A stretch of DNA of 64,000 nt. Origin: Diospyros lotus (taxonomy: Eukaryota; Streptophyta; Magnoliopsida; Ericales; Ebenaceae). The stretch spans positions 29,802,116-29,866,115 of the forward strand of contig NC_068347.1 in the NCBI RefSeq assembly GCF_014633365.1, written 5' to 3'. A program made the position numbers and the translations under genes. This document shows positions 23,907 through 35,800 of the stretch, in pieces (position 1 is the first letter of the stretch; each line of letters begins with the position of its first letter). The notes below the pieces were generated by a model that saw only the letters and a program-made list of their open reading frames with translations, searched no databases and had not been told where the DNA came from.

Positions 23907-26900
23907 ATGGAGGTTTCGGTGATCGGAAGCTCTCAGGCGAAGATAGCGGGCGATTTGGCCCATAGAGATATAGCGTTGTTCTGTAATTTGGGCCGCAAGA
24001 TCGTGAATCGCAAGTCAAATATTGGCTTTGGTCAACCCATCGGATGGTCAGAAAGATCGGCGGTTCGGCTCTACCTTAAAGCTGCCGCCCAACCAGAAGC
24101 GGTTGTGTCTGATAACGTTTCCAGGAAAACGTCGACTTGCCGTCCTAGATCCATGCCGGTAAGTTCTATTCTCTCACTTTTCAATTTTTGGATATTTACC
24201 CTGTTTGGTTGCTGAGAAAGTTGAGGAAATAAAGAGAGAGAAGAAAAATCTGAGTTTTCGTGTTTGATTTCCTCTGCTTTTAGAATATACGCTTACAGAT
24301 ATGCAGACTTACATCCGTGCAAGCGTATATGGACAATTTTTGTTAAGTTATATGACGTAGCACAAATATGTTTGGCAGCATTGTAAAAATGGAAGAACAG
24401 TTCGTTTTTATTGGATTTTTTTTTTCTTGAATATTTGTCTTCGTATTAGTTTTGTTATGTGAAAAAAACCGTAGCTCTTTATAGGATTTCTTCACTCTTC
24501 TTGTAAGGACGACATGCATAGACTTTTTTATTGTGCAAAGTAAGGTATTTTAAAAGACCAGCAATCACACGTTGCTAAGAGAAGAACCTTTCAGAATTTG
24601 AATTTTGAAATCATCTTTAACAGCCACTACCAGCCTTTATTCTATAGCTGTTATATCCCTTAAATTCAAAGATGTTACAGCCTTTAAAATATGGCTGTTA
24701 TGGCACTATTTCTCTCTTTATTCCTCCTTTTGTAACTGAAATCTCCTATATGGCCACCAGTCTATAAATACTCGTTTCTGTCATCCTCAACAACCTCAAC
24801 AAATTCATCCAACGACCCAATTCTTCCACCTGCTTGTTCCTGTTCGTGTTTTTTCTCTGCTGGTTAAAATTGTTCTGTTGTTCCTCCAATTTGAAGGCCT
24901 GTCATATCCTGGGGGGTAGCCGGTCCAACCTCTTGCCCTAGAAGGTGGAATCTACCTTTAAGGGCAGTGTTACACACTCTTTAGGCAGATTATTCTATTC
25001 TACAATTTTTAACACTTTTTCCTTACAGTGGGTTTGAGAGAGGAGGATGGAATGGAAATAGATGGGGGATTGTTGTCCTCATTTGCGAGAGACGTTAGTA
25101 ATGGAATGGAATGGAAGTCGATGGAAAGTGCTTCCATATTTCTATAGGGGGGAGAATGAATGAAACTGAAATAGATGAAAAACTTATTTTTGTATTTTGA
25201 CAACCTTAAATTTTTTTTTTAAATTTCAAAATTTCCCTTTTATTGAATCACCCTAATTTTTTTGATTAAAATGGTGTAATAGTTATTTATTATTTAATAT
25301 CCTTCCATTTCATTTATTTTCAATTCTCTCTCAAACAGAGAGAAATATTTTCGTATATTCCATCCCCTACTCTCTGTTTGAGAAATATTTTACATTACAT
25401 TCAATTACTAAATCTCTCCCAAACAAAGCCTTTCAGTGTGTTCGGCACAGGGGATGGAATCAAGAAGGATATGAAATGGAATGGAATTGGGTGGAAACCC
25501 TTTCCGTCAAATCTTCTTCAAGTCACCATTTTTTGTCTCCCCTAAATTGGGTGAGAATGAATGGAAATGAAATGGGTGGAAATTTGTTTCATCATGCATG
25601 GTCAGAACTATTTTCAATACTTTATAAAATTCCTATATATATATATATATCTATTATGAGGGTTTAATAATATGACTTTAGTTGTTTAATAATGTTTCAT
25701 TCCATACATATTTATAGCTCTCCTAAATGAGCAGAGGGTACTTTCCATCCTCTTCTCTCCCAGACGAGGAGGAAAGATTTTCCATTCCATTCCACTCATT
25801 TTAATTCCATTCCATTACAGTCTAATACTTTTGGGCTTACCTCAAATGAACTTTAATTCCTCAAATGAACTTTAATTTATTGGGTTGATGCCTTACAATC
25901 TACAATCCCTGATTAGAATCACAAGAAAGTTAATTGTTCAAATACTTATTTCCCTTGACGTAAACTGATTCTGGGAAATAGTTGGAAAGAGATCTATCAT
26001 GTGATCACCAACAAACCAGTAACATGACTTCTGTTCAGGGTGCTTTCCCCCCTCTAATGTGCAATCTTTTGTAAATATTTTGCTTAACAAAGAGGAAAAA
26101 GAGAAGAAAAAACTGTCAGAATAATTTAATTTGTTAACTCGAACTCAGATCTTACATGTCATGATTTTTATCTTCCTTCTTTCGTTTTTAATACAAAGCA
26201 TGTGTAAGTCTTTAAGAAACAAAACTAAATATACCATTTTTTGTTTTCTCAATTTTCTACCTACAGAATAATCGAGCAAGGATATCTGTCGGCCTGCCAG
26301 CTGATGCAGTTTCTGGGAGTAGTACAATAAACCATGCTGGAGCAATTGCTGTTGGATTGAGAGCTTTGAAGTTACTGGGGGTGGATAGTGTAGAGCTTCC
26401 AGTATGGTGGGGAATAGTTGAAGGAGAAGCCATGGGGAAGTATGAATGGTCGGGCTACCTTGCACTGGCTGAAATGGTCCAAAAAGCAGGTCTCGAGCTC
26501 CACATCTCACTCTGCTTCCATGCTTCGAAAGAGCTCAAAATTCCTCTCCCTGAATGGGTTTCCCGGATTGGAAAAAGTCAGACTAGTATCTTCTTTACAG
26601 ATCGCTCAGGACAGCAGTATAGAGATTGCCTATCATTGGCTGTGGATGAGTTATCTGTTCTTGATGGGAAGACTCCAATCCAAGTTTACAAAGAGTTCTG
26701 TGAGAGCTTTAAATCCGCCTTCTCTCCTTATCTGGATTCTACCATTACGGTAAGGAGAACTGTACCTAGATTTGTCTAGTTGAACATATCCCCTTTGCGA
26801 TCATTAATTATTGTGACGCTCACTGGCTTTTTTCTCGTGCTTTTGCAGGGAATATCAATTGGTTTAGGACCGGGTGGCGAGCTTAGGTACCCTTCTCACC

Positions 26901-27724
26901 ACCATTCAGCAAGGACTAATCATATTCGTGGGGTCGGAGAGTTCCAGTGTTATGACAAGAATATGCTTAACCTTCTCAAGCGGCACGCTGAAGCAGCCGG
27001 GAACCCCCTCTGGGGTCTGTCCGGTCCTCATGATGCTCCGAGTTATGACCAGACCCCAAATTCTAACACCTTTGTCAAAGAGCATGGAGGGTCATGGGAG
27101 ACTCCATATGGAGATTTCTTTCTGTCCTGGTATTCAAACCAGCTCCTATCGCATGGCGATCGCCTACTGTCCCTCGCCGTCTCAGTCTTCGGTGACACTC
27201 CAGTGAAGGTGTCCGGCAAGGTCCCACTCGTTCACTCTTGGAACCGAACTCGTTCCCACCCAGCTGAGCTAACAGCTGGGTTCTATAACACGGACAACAG
27301 AGATGGCTATGAAGCAGTCGTGGAGATGTTCGCCAGGAATTCATGCAAAATGATATTGCCTGGAATGGACTTGTCAGACAAATACCAGCCTCGTGAAGCT
27401 CCATCTAGTCCCGAGTCATTACTCTCACAAATCACAACAGCTTGCAGAAAGAGAGGAGTCGAGGTTTGGGGCGAAAATTCGTCGGTTTCAGGAGGAGCTC
27501 CTCCTCCTAATGGCTTTGAACAGATCAAGAAAAATCTGTTGGATGAAAATAGGGTGGTGAACCTGCTCACGTACCAGAGGATGGGAGCTTATTTCTTCTC
27601 TCCAGTGCATTTTCCTTCATTCACTAATTTCGTCCGTAGCCTAAATCAAGCAGACTTAAATTTGGATGACATGGCTGGTAGTGATGAAGTAGAAGCTGCT
27701 GATCTCCAAATGCAAGCTGCCTAG
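23907..27724 (+). CDS. BAM9: beta-amylase 9 (BAM9), plastid, probably non-catalytic
   Basis: Exons 23907-24158, 26267-26749 and 26849-27724; introns are GT-AG, in phase 0, and the product is 536 aa. The start MEVSVIG and the three-exon protein match BAM9 (BMY3 class), a glycosyl hydrolase 14 family member. Residues 1-84 are a probable plastid transit region. The barrel runs from about 85 to 510. Active-site changes are visible against catalytic beta-amylases: the VDVWWG segment is ELPVWWG, the flexible loop after SFH lacks the QCGGNVGD motif (here FHASKELKIPLPEW), and HWWY is HSWN. The two glutamates are kept (GPGGELRYPS and WGENSS), but ENALPRYD is not. BAM9 is known as a plastid protein that affects starch breakdown without being an active amylase; inactivity here is inferred from these residues. 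Intron 1 (2.1 kb) holds TIR repeats. Confidence 0.95.
25025..25830. repeat. Tourist-like repeat debris in BAM9 intron 1
   Basis: GTTTGAGAGAGGAGGATGG near 25032 and AAATCTCTCCCAAACAAAGC near 25411-25429 form imperfect inverted ends. A second, similar set of GGAATGGAATGG and CCATTCCATTCC words fills 25437-25830. Such GGAAT-rich arms are typical of small MITEs, but no target-site duplication was fixed. They lie between good splice sites and do not touch the exons. Confidence 0.32.
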
Positions 27725-29898
27725 TCTGTTGACCAAAACAACAACATATCCAGCTTTTATCCCACTATGTGGGGCTGTGTAATCTGTTGACCAGATAGAA
27801 TATTTATTTAGTGTACATAAGAGGATTGCAATCTATAATTAGTATGTCAAATGAGTGTGTATATGTAGGGAGTCCACTTGGATTAAGGACTTTCTAGTTT
27901 GTCTATGTGCTGTAGTAGAAGTGCAGGATTCCTATTCTTATGGTCTATTCTGTTTGCTCGGAACTGGGTTCAACAGGATTGCTTTTCAAGCCAATAAAAA
28001 ATATAGTTTGCATGTCTGGCTCAACCGGCTCCGTGTCTGGCTTGTTCTTATAAGAACACCTCAACTTTTAGTGAGATTTTTAATAAATACTCATTTTTTT
28101 CTTTATTCTCACAACTTTATTTCAAATGTTGATGTTTTTATAGTTATTTGCACATTTACAAAATAATAATAAAGAAAAAATTACAAGCCATATTTCTAAG
28201 ATTTAGGATAATTATAAAAAAATTATGATATTAAAAAAATTTAGTGAGTAGCTTTGAAATTTTGTCATGTTGTAACTTTTCCTCCACCATTAGTTAACTT
28301 TCATTAAATATTAAAAAATAATTAAAATACTCTTGTATTTAAAAATATTTTTTTATTTTTCTTTTTTTTTTCTTCTCAAGTCTTTTCTCTATTTCTTTCT
28401 CTCTGATATCAATAGTAATAATTAATAATTCAAGTGAGACAACGATAACAATCTCTCTATACCTAATGAATTTATATCTATTTACAATGAACTTAAATAG
28501 TAATTTAAGTTTATTATCTTTTTAAATTTAAATAATTATTTTAAATCTAAAATCATATGAACAATAAGATAATGACAATGATTTGATAGAGACAATAACT
28601 CTCTTTCTCTCTCTCTCTCCAATGAAACTAATCCCATCCTCAATAGACTCAGGCACTTTTGGTATTTCTCAGTGATTCTTGTAAATTTTTTAAACTTCAA
28701 GAGAGTTTGTAATTTATCTAATAATAAAATATTAACCAAATACTCATTACTCATTTTTTATTAATATTAATGAACACGACATCACATCAATTACTAACAC
28801 TACTTTTATTAATATTACCTTCACCACACAGCAATACCAAACAAAGCCTTTGTTCTTTCATTTTTTGTTGGTGTAACTGCAATCTGGAATCGCAGAACCA
28901 AAAAATAATACCAGTGATTCCATGCAACAGTCGACAGTACAGTAGTATGAGAAGTGAGGAAACCAGCCCATCCACAAGCTAGCGTTGGCTGTTGGGCAGA
29001 TTTTTGTAGAATGACCCATGATCAAGGACATATGTATTTGTAGAAACAGCAAATTTTCTTGCAAGGTTTCTTTTCTACATATTGCTTGTTTTATCAAAAC
29101 GAAAGCCTGTGCTGTTATGTACAAAACCAAACAGAGTTTAAGTAATTCTCAACCAACAATATCCATAACTTGGCGCTTTTTCTGTGTTCCAACGTTTTCC
29201 TGCACTTGGACGCCGGCGAAAGCCCCATGATCGACAAGATTTGCATGTCATCCCCATCTCAACATTCAATGCAATCGGTACCATTTTTGGCTGCTTTCGG
29301 TTCCTCGGTACAACGACCCATATTTAGCACATCATTAACAGAAGAAAAACAAGACAAGAACAAAAACAAGGATGCAAATTCAAGGAACACTCTAAACTCA
29401 GCATGCAGGTATAATGATCATTTGACAATCAGCATAGTCAGGATATAGGAAGCTTATTGGTGGTTGCAGATATTTAGGGATTTACATTGCTCGGTGGGCC
29501 GAACGTGGGCAGGTCCAAGAAAGTTCACTGCTAGAACAAAAACAAAATAGAAAATAAAAATAGGGGCATCAAAATTGTGTTCTATTACAAGGTAAACTGA
29601 GAGTTTGAGATCAGGTTTCTTGAGATACTATTACATTAAGAAAGAAGAAATCAATTATGTAATGGAGTGTCAGAATTTACTTCAAAGAACCTTGGTTAAT
29701 TTACAATAGCATTGTTGCTCTACCAATAAGGCAACTTTCGGGGAATGGGCCGATATCAGATACTTCTAATAAACCAGGACGGCACTGGCAATTAAGATCA
29801 GTTAATCAACCTACTCCTAATTACCACTAACTGCATGCTAAGTAACGTTTCACATAAAGGGAAATAGTAGAGTAACTGGATTCATACCTGTTATTTTG
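27725..29898. other. convergent 3' intergenic region between BAM9 and the Tubby-like gene
   Basis: The left side must hold the BAM9 3' untranslated region and the right side that of the Tubby-like gene. The middle is AT-rich with a CT-rich run near 28600-28620. Short frames around 28770-29450 on both strands show no recognised domain, and I do not call a gene there. Confidence 0.4.
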
Positions 29899-32800
29899 TC
29901 ATTCACAGCCAATCTTTGTGTCAAAGCTGCTAAGGCAGATTGCGAATGCCTGAAACGCAGATAGTGGGTAACGATAATCCATTGTAAAGACATCTTTCCC
30001 TACCTTCCCAAACTGGAGGATTATCTTTTCATGTTCTGGGCCCGCTTGCCCATTCTCTGCAGAGGCCACTAACTGAAAGTTTTTCGCTGAAGCAACTGTT
30101 ACTCGCCCATGAAAATTCAAACACCAGCACTGAAGTTGCTGATGCCATCTAGGAGCCTTGTTTCTCAAAACCAGCGCCCCATCTATCTGATAAGTAGAAG
30201 GACCATGAAGAAAATTTTCTCTGCAGCTTGATTTTGATCGGGAAGCCTCATGTTGTGGGGACACCTTTGATTTTGAATGGGACATCAGAAGCAATGGACA
30301 TGAATCTATGCGGCTACCAGTGAGTTTGGTCTGTGTCGGAGCCACACCCCCAGGCTCAATAGCAGCAGCAGGAATATCGTCCATGACACACTGCATTCTT
30401 CTTGGACCCCTGTTTGCTACAAAATTAGCTAAAATCCAACGGAATATGCATATGTAGTATTTTGAGTTTCGACAACACTGAAAATGACTTGGAAAAAGAA
30501 AAAGCTACCCTCCATAATTTTAATTTTTTCCTTTGGGAGCCCTATTGTTAGAATATTCTTGCTTGGCTGTTAAAAGAAATGAGTTGGCAACAGCTATATT
30601 CTTAGTTGTTAAGGAAATGAGTTGGCAGCAGCTATATTCTTAGCTGTTAAGGAAAACAGGTGGAACCAACTTGCTATGAGTTGGCTTGTTTAATTAGTTA
30701 AGTAAACTAACTGACTTATGACTACTATAAATAGATGTATGAGTCTACAATTGTAAGAACAAGAGAGAACAGAAAAGAGAAGAGAAACCGAGTGTGAGAA
30801 GGAAATAAACTCTACCGAGTTTATTGTGTTAAGAGTGGCTAAAACAAAAGCCAAGTTTGTGAGTGTTTTTCTATTTGTTTTATCAATAAAATTTCTTTGA
30901 GCTTGCAGATTTTATTTCTGCACAAAGGGAAAAATATTCCACGCATATTTTTTCCCAACAACTGGTATTAGAGCTAAGTCCGATCTAAACTGGCATACAC
31001 AATAACAAGATGGCTTCAAGTACAGGAGCACAACAAATTCAACAGGTACAAGCAACAATCATCAAGTTTGATGGAAAAAATAATTTTGCTATGTGGAAAC
31101 ACTTGATGGTTATGTTTGAAAAGCAATGGCTATGGAGAAATCTTGGAGAAAGGTTTCACTGAATCAACAAAATCAAAAGAAGAGAAGTCAGCCACAAAAA
31201 AACAACTAGATCGCGATCGTTCACTCATTGAAAAAACTTTGCTTTTAATTTGTCAATCTGTTGAGTTGACAGTTCTTAAAAAAATATTTCATGCCAAGAC
31301 AGCAAAAGAGGCTTGGAATATTTTACTAAAAACTTATGAAGGTGCAGATCCTGTGAAACGAACAAGACTGCAAGGATTAAAAAGACAGTTCGAGCTAATA
31401 GAGCAAGGAAGAAATGAAAGCATTCGCAATGTTTTGAAAACCGGACCGGATCAGCCAGTCGGACCGGTTTAACCGGGAACCAGTGGCCTATCCGGTCTGG
31501 TTTGGCTTAAAAAACCAGATGCCTTCCAACCCGGTCAAAATCTGATTGGACTGGTGAACCAGGAACCAGGTTGACCCCGGTTTTTTAACTGTGCCCAAAT
31601 CTCCAAAGCCTCTTCCTTCCTATTGCCATTAACTACGATAATGGTCCTTCTTGTGCCATTCTGTGATAGAAAGCCATGCAATTGATACCAAGTTGTGTAA
31701 ATTCAGTGTGAAATGTGTGCAATAAATAAGATTACTTACCTATAATCTCCCTGAGGGGGTGGCGGAGGGGGGCACAACGATGGCGGGACTGGGCCGAGAG
31801 GGGGGTGGCGGTGAACGACAGAAAGGAAGGGGGCAACGACGTTGGGGTTGGGCCGAGAGGGGGTGACGGCGAACGGTAGAGGGAGGGGCGACGACGGTCA
31901 ATAGGGCGACAAGGGGGGCCGACAACAGCATGGGTGGGTGGGTCTGTGAGAGAGAGAAAGAGAGAGGGACAGAGAGAGACAGTGAGGGAAGGAGTGGGAG
32001 AGAGGGAAAAGAGAGGTAAGGCATTCTTTGAACCCTTCTCATTGCGCTTGTAGAGCTATCTCCTCAACTTTCTTATCACTTCCATCAATCACTTTTAAAA
32101 TTTTAATTATTAATTAATTCTTTAATAATATATATAATAATTATATATAAAATATTAATTGTATATTAGTTTATAATAACATTTCTCATAATAACATATA
32201 AAACACTAGTATTTTAAATATATATTAAAATATATATTTAATATATATTATTTAATTATAAATATATATATATATGACATCATCCAGTCGGACCACTTCG
32301 GTCCAACCGGTTGGACCAACTGACCCGTGACCCAATTAATAGGCCAGTCCGATTTTCAAAACATTGAGCATTTGTGACTATTTTTAACGAATAGAAAAAT
32401 TGATCAATGAAATGAAGAATAATGGCAACAAAATAACAGAGAAAGATGTCATAGAGAAAATCATGCGTACATTGTCTAGTTGATTTGATTACGTGGTGAC
32501 AGCCATTGAAGAGTCTAAAGATCTTAGCACAATGACGCTAAATGATCTACAAGCTTCGCTGGAGTCACGTGAAATGTGGATGATGAATGAAAGATTAGGT
32601 AGTATGATTGAGCAAGCATTAAAAGTTCAATCAAACCTTAAAAATGAGGCAGTTGCTTCAAGAAAAATGGAGTATGATCAACGAGGTCAGATTTTCAGAA
32701 ACAGAGGAGGAAGGAATTCCAGAATTAATTCAAGTCAACGAAGAAATGACTTTCTCAAGATAAATCCAATATCCAGTGCTACAAATGCAAAAAGTACGGG

Positions 32801-35800
32801 CATTTTCAATCTAAGTGCAAGTCCCATATTCAGTGCCATAACTGTAAAAGGTATGGTCACTATAGTGGAGAATGTCGTGTAAAGACTTCAAATGATAAAG
32901 AAAGTCATGCCAAAGTAGCAGAAAATGGTGATGATACAAAGACTGTATTGGTAACTAGTCATTCCGTTGTTGATGGAAATGATAGTCAATGGGTATTAGA
33001 TACAGGCTGTAGTAATCATCTTAGTGGGACAAAGGAAATATTTTCTGACTTAGATGAGAACTTTTAGACCACTGTCAAACTCGGCAATAACTCAAAAGCA
33101 GCAATATTGGGAAAATGAAAGATTGCCATCAGATTGAAGGATGGGTCGCTAAATTATATCTCTGATGTATTTTATGCACCCAACATTTGTCAAAATCTTT
33201 TAAGTGTGGGACAGTTAGTAGAAAAGGGTTATGACTCGCATTTTAACAAGCAATGTTGTACCATCAATGACGTAGAGATGGGCATAATAGCAAAGACAAA
33301 GATGTCAAATAATCGATTGTTTCCGATGAGCATCAAGTATGATACTCCTTCATGCTACAATTCAACAATTGTAGGTGAGAATTGGCTTTGGCACATGTGT
33401 CTTGGGCACTTCAACTTTGGAAGCATCAAGTTTATTGCAGATAAAAAATGGGTTTCAGGCTTGCCAGCTATTCAAGTTCCAGATCAAATATGTGAAAGTT
33501 GTAGTATTAGAAAAAAACATCGAGATCTATTTCCTAAAAGAAGTTTATGGAGAGCTAAGAGACCACTTGAGCTCATGCATTCAGATTTGTGCTATGTGGA
33601 GGTTCCTTCTAATGGAGATAGTAAATACTTCATTACTTTTATTCATGATTTCAGTAGAAAGACATGGGTTTATTTCTTGAAGCAAAAATCTGATGCATGC
33701 AATATACTCAACAATTTTGTGGTGTATATTAAAAAGCAAAGTGGTCATACTCTTAAAACATTAAGAACTGATAGGGGAACTAAATATATAGTCTGTGATG
33801 ATTTCCTAAGAAAACGAGGAATTAAGCATCAATTGACTGCAAGATACACTCCTCAACAGAATGGAGTAGCAGAAAGGAAAAATAGAACTATCATGGATAT
33901 GGTTAGAAGTATATATGTTGCATTATAAGAAATTACCAAAAAGTTTTTGGGAAGAAGCAGTGACTTCTGCTGTTTATATTTTAAACAGGTGTCCTGTTAA
34001 AAGTGTTCATGATAAAACACCTCAAGAAGCATGGAGTGGAAGAAAGCCTAACCTTAGCCATTTGAAAGTATTTGGTTGTATTGCGTATGCACACATGCCA
34101 GATGAGTTGAGAAAGAAGCTTGATAACAAAGCAGAAAAATGCATCTTTGTTGGTTATAGTTAGGAAACAAAATGCTACAAGTTGTATAATCCAACAACTC
34201 AAAAGGTGATTATCATTCGAGATGTTACTTTTGATGAAGATACAAGATGGGATTGGTCAGAAGAAGAAAAGAGATCGTTGCCAGTTCCAATGATTGTGAA
34301 CAAAGAAGTTGAATTAATTGATCAAAATAAAGAGCAAACTTCTATTGAAAGATCTGAAGAGTCAACTTCAGAATTAGCTCCTCCTAGATACCCACAATGA
34401 CAACATCATCCACCAACTTATTTACAAGACTATGAAGTTGGTACAAATAATGATCCAAATGACGATAGTGAAAAAAATGTTACTCATTTTGTCTTATTTG
34501 CAGATTGTGATCCCATGACATATGATGAAGCTGTTAATGATGATCGTTGGATTAAAGCAATGAATGAAGAAATTCAAGCAATTGAGAAAAATAATACGTG
34601 GGAGCTAGCTATTCTTCCAAAAAGAAAGAAGCCAATTGGAGTAAAGTGGGTGTACAAAACAAAATACAAACCAAATGGAGAAGTAGAACATTTTAAAACA
34701 AGACTAGTGGTAAAAGGATACAAGCAAAAGCCTAGTATTGATTATTTTGAGATGATTTAATTTTCACGGGTAATAATACAAAACTATCGGCAGAATCCAG
34801 GAAGGCTATGATTTCTCAGTTTGAGATGACAGATATGGGCTTAATGTCTCACTTTATTGGCATTGGGGTGAAGCAGACACACAAAAACATTTATTTCACA
34901 AAAGAAATATGAGAGAGATATTTTGAAGAAATTAAAGAAAGGTTGGAACTTATGAAAGATAGTAGCGGTGAATTGGTTGATGTAACCAATTTTAGAAGGC
35001 TTGTTGGAAGCTTGAGGTATTTAATGACAACGAGGCCCGACATTGTTTACGGAGTCAGAATTATAAGCAGATTTATGGATTCACCACAGCAATCTCATTG
35101 GCAAGCTGCAAAACGTATCTTGAGGTATATTAAAGGTACACTTGATGATGGGGTTTTCTAATCAAACGTTAGCAAAGTGGAACTTGTTGGGAATACAGAT
35201 AGTGATTGGGCAGGTGACATTGAAAACCAAAAGAGCACTTCAGGTTTTGCTTTTCACCTTAGTTCAGGAATATTTTCTTGGTCATCCAAGAAACAAGAAG
35301 TAGTTGCTCTTTCAACAACAGAAGCGGAATACATAGCAGCAACGGGTTGTGCTACTCAAGAAGTTTGGTTACGAAGAATGCTTAGTGAGTTGCAGCATCG
35401 ACAAAATGGTCCTACAAAAATTTACTGCGACAATAAAACAACAATTGCCTTGACAAAAAAACCAGTTTTTCATGGTCGTAGCAAACAGATTGACATTAAA
35501 CATCACTACATCCGAGACCTAGTGAAAGACAAGGAAATCACAATTGAGTATTTTTCATCAGAAGATCAGATTGTAGACATCTTTACAAAGCCGCTTAAAG
35601 CTGATGTATTTTTCAAGCGGAAGAAATGCTAGGAATGATGAAGTAAGAAGAGTTTGGTTTAAGGAGGGTTGATAGAAAATTAAACCAAACTTCATAGTTA
35701 GTCTTCTAGAATATTCTTACTTAGGTGGTGTTTGTTAACCAAGATATAAGGGGGGGGGGGGGGGAGGTTAGATATGGGAAGCATTTCGGATGTTTGTCTT

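Noticed and set aside
26145..26510. Antisense frame over BAM9 exon 2
   Set aside because: A shadow of the beta-amylase codons on the other strand.
31740..32042. 100-codon minus-strand frame rich in Ser and Pro
   Set aside because: It lies in the GC-rich interior of the hAT-like element and has no domain.
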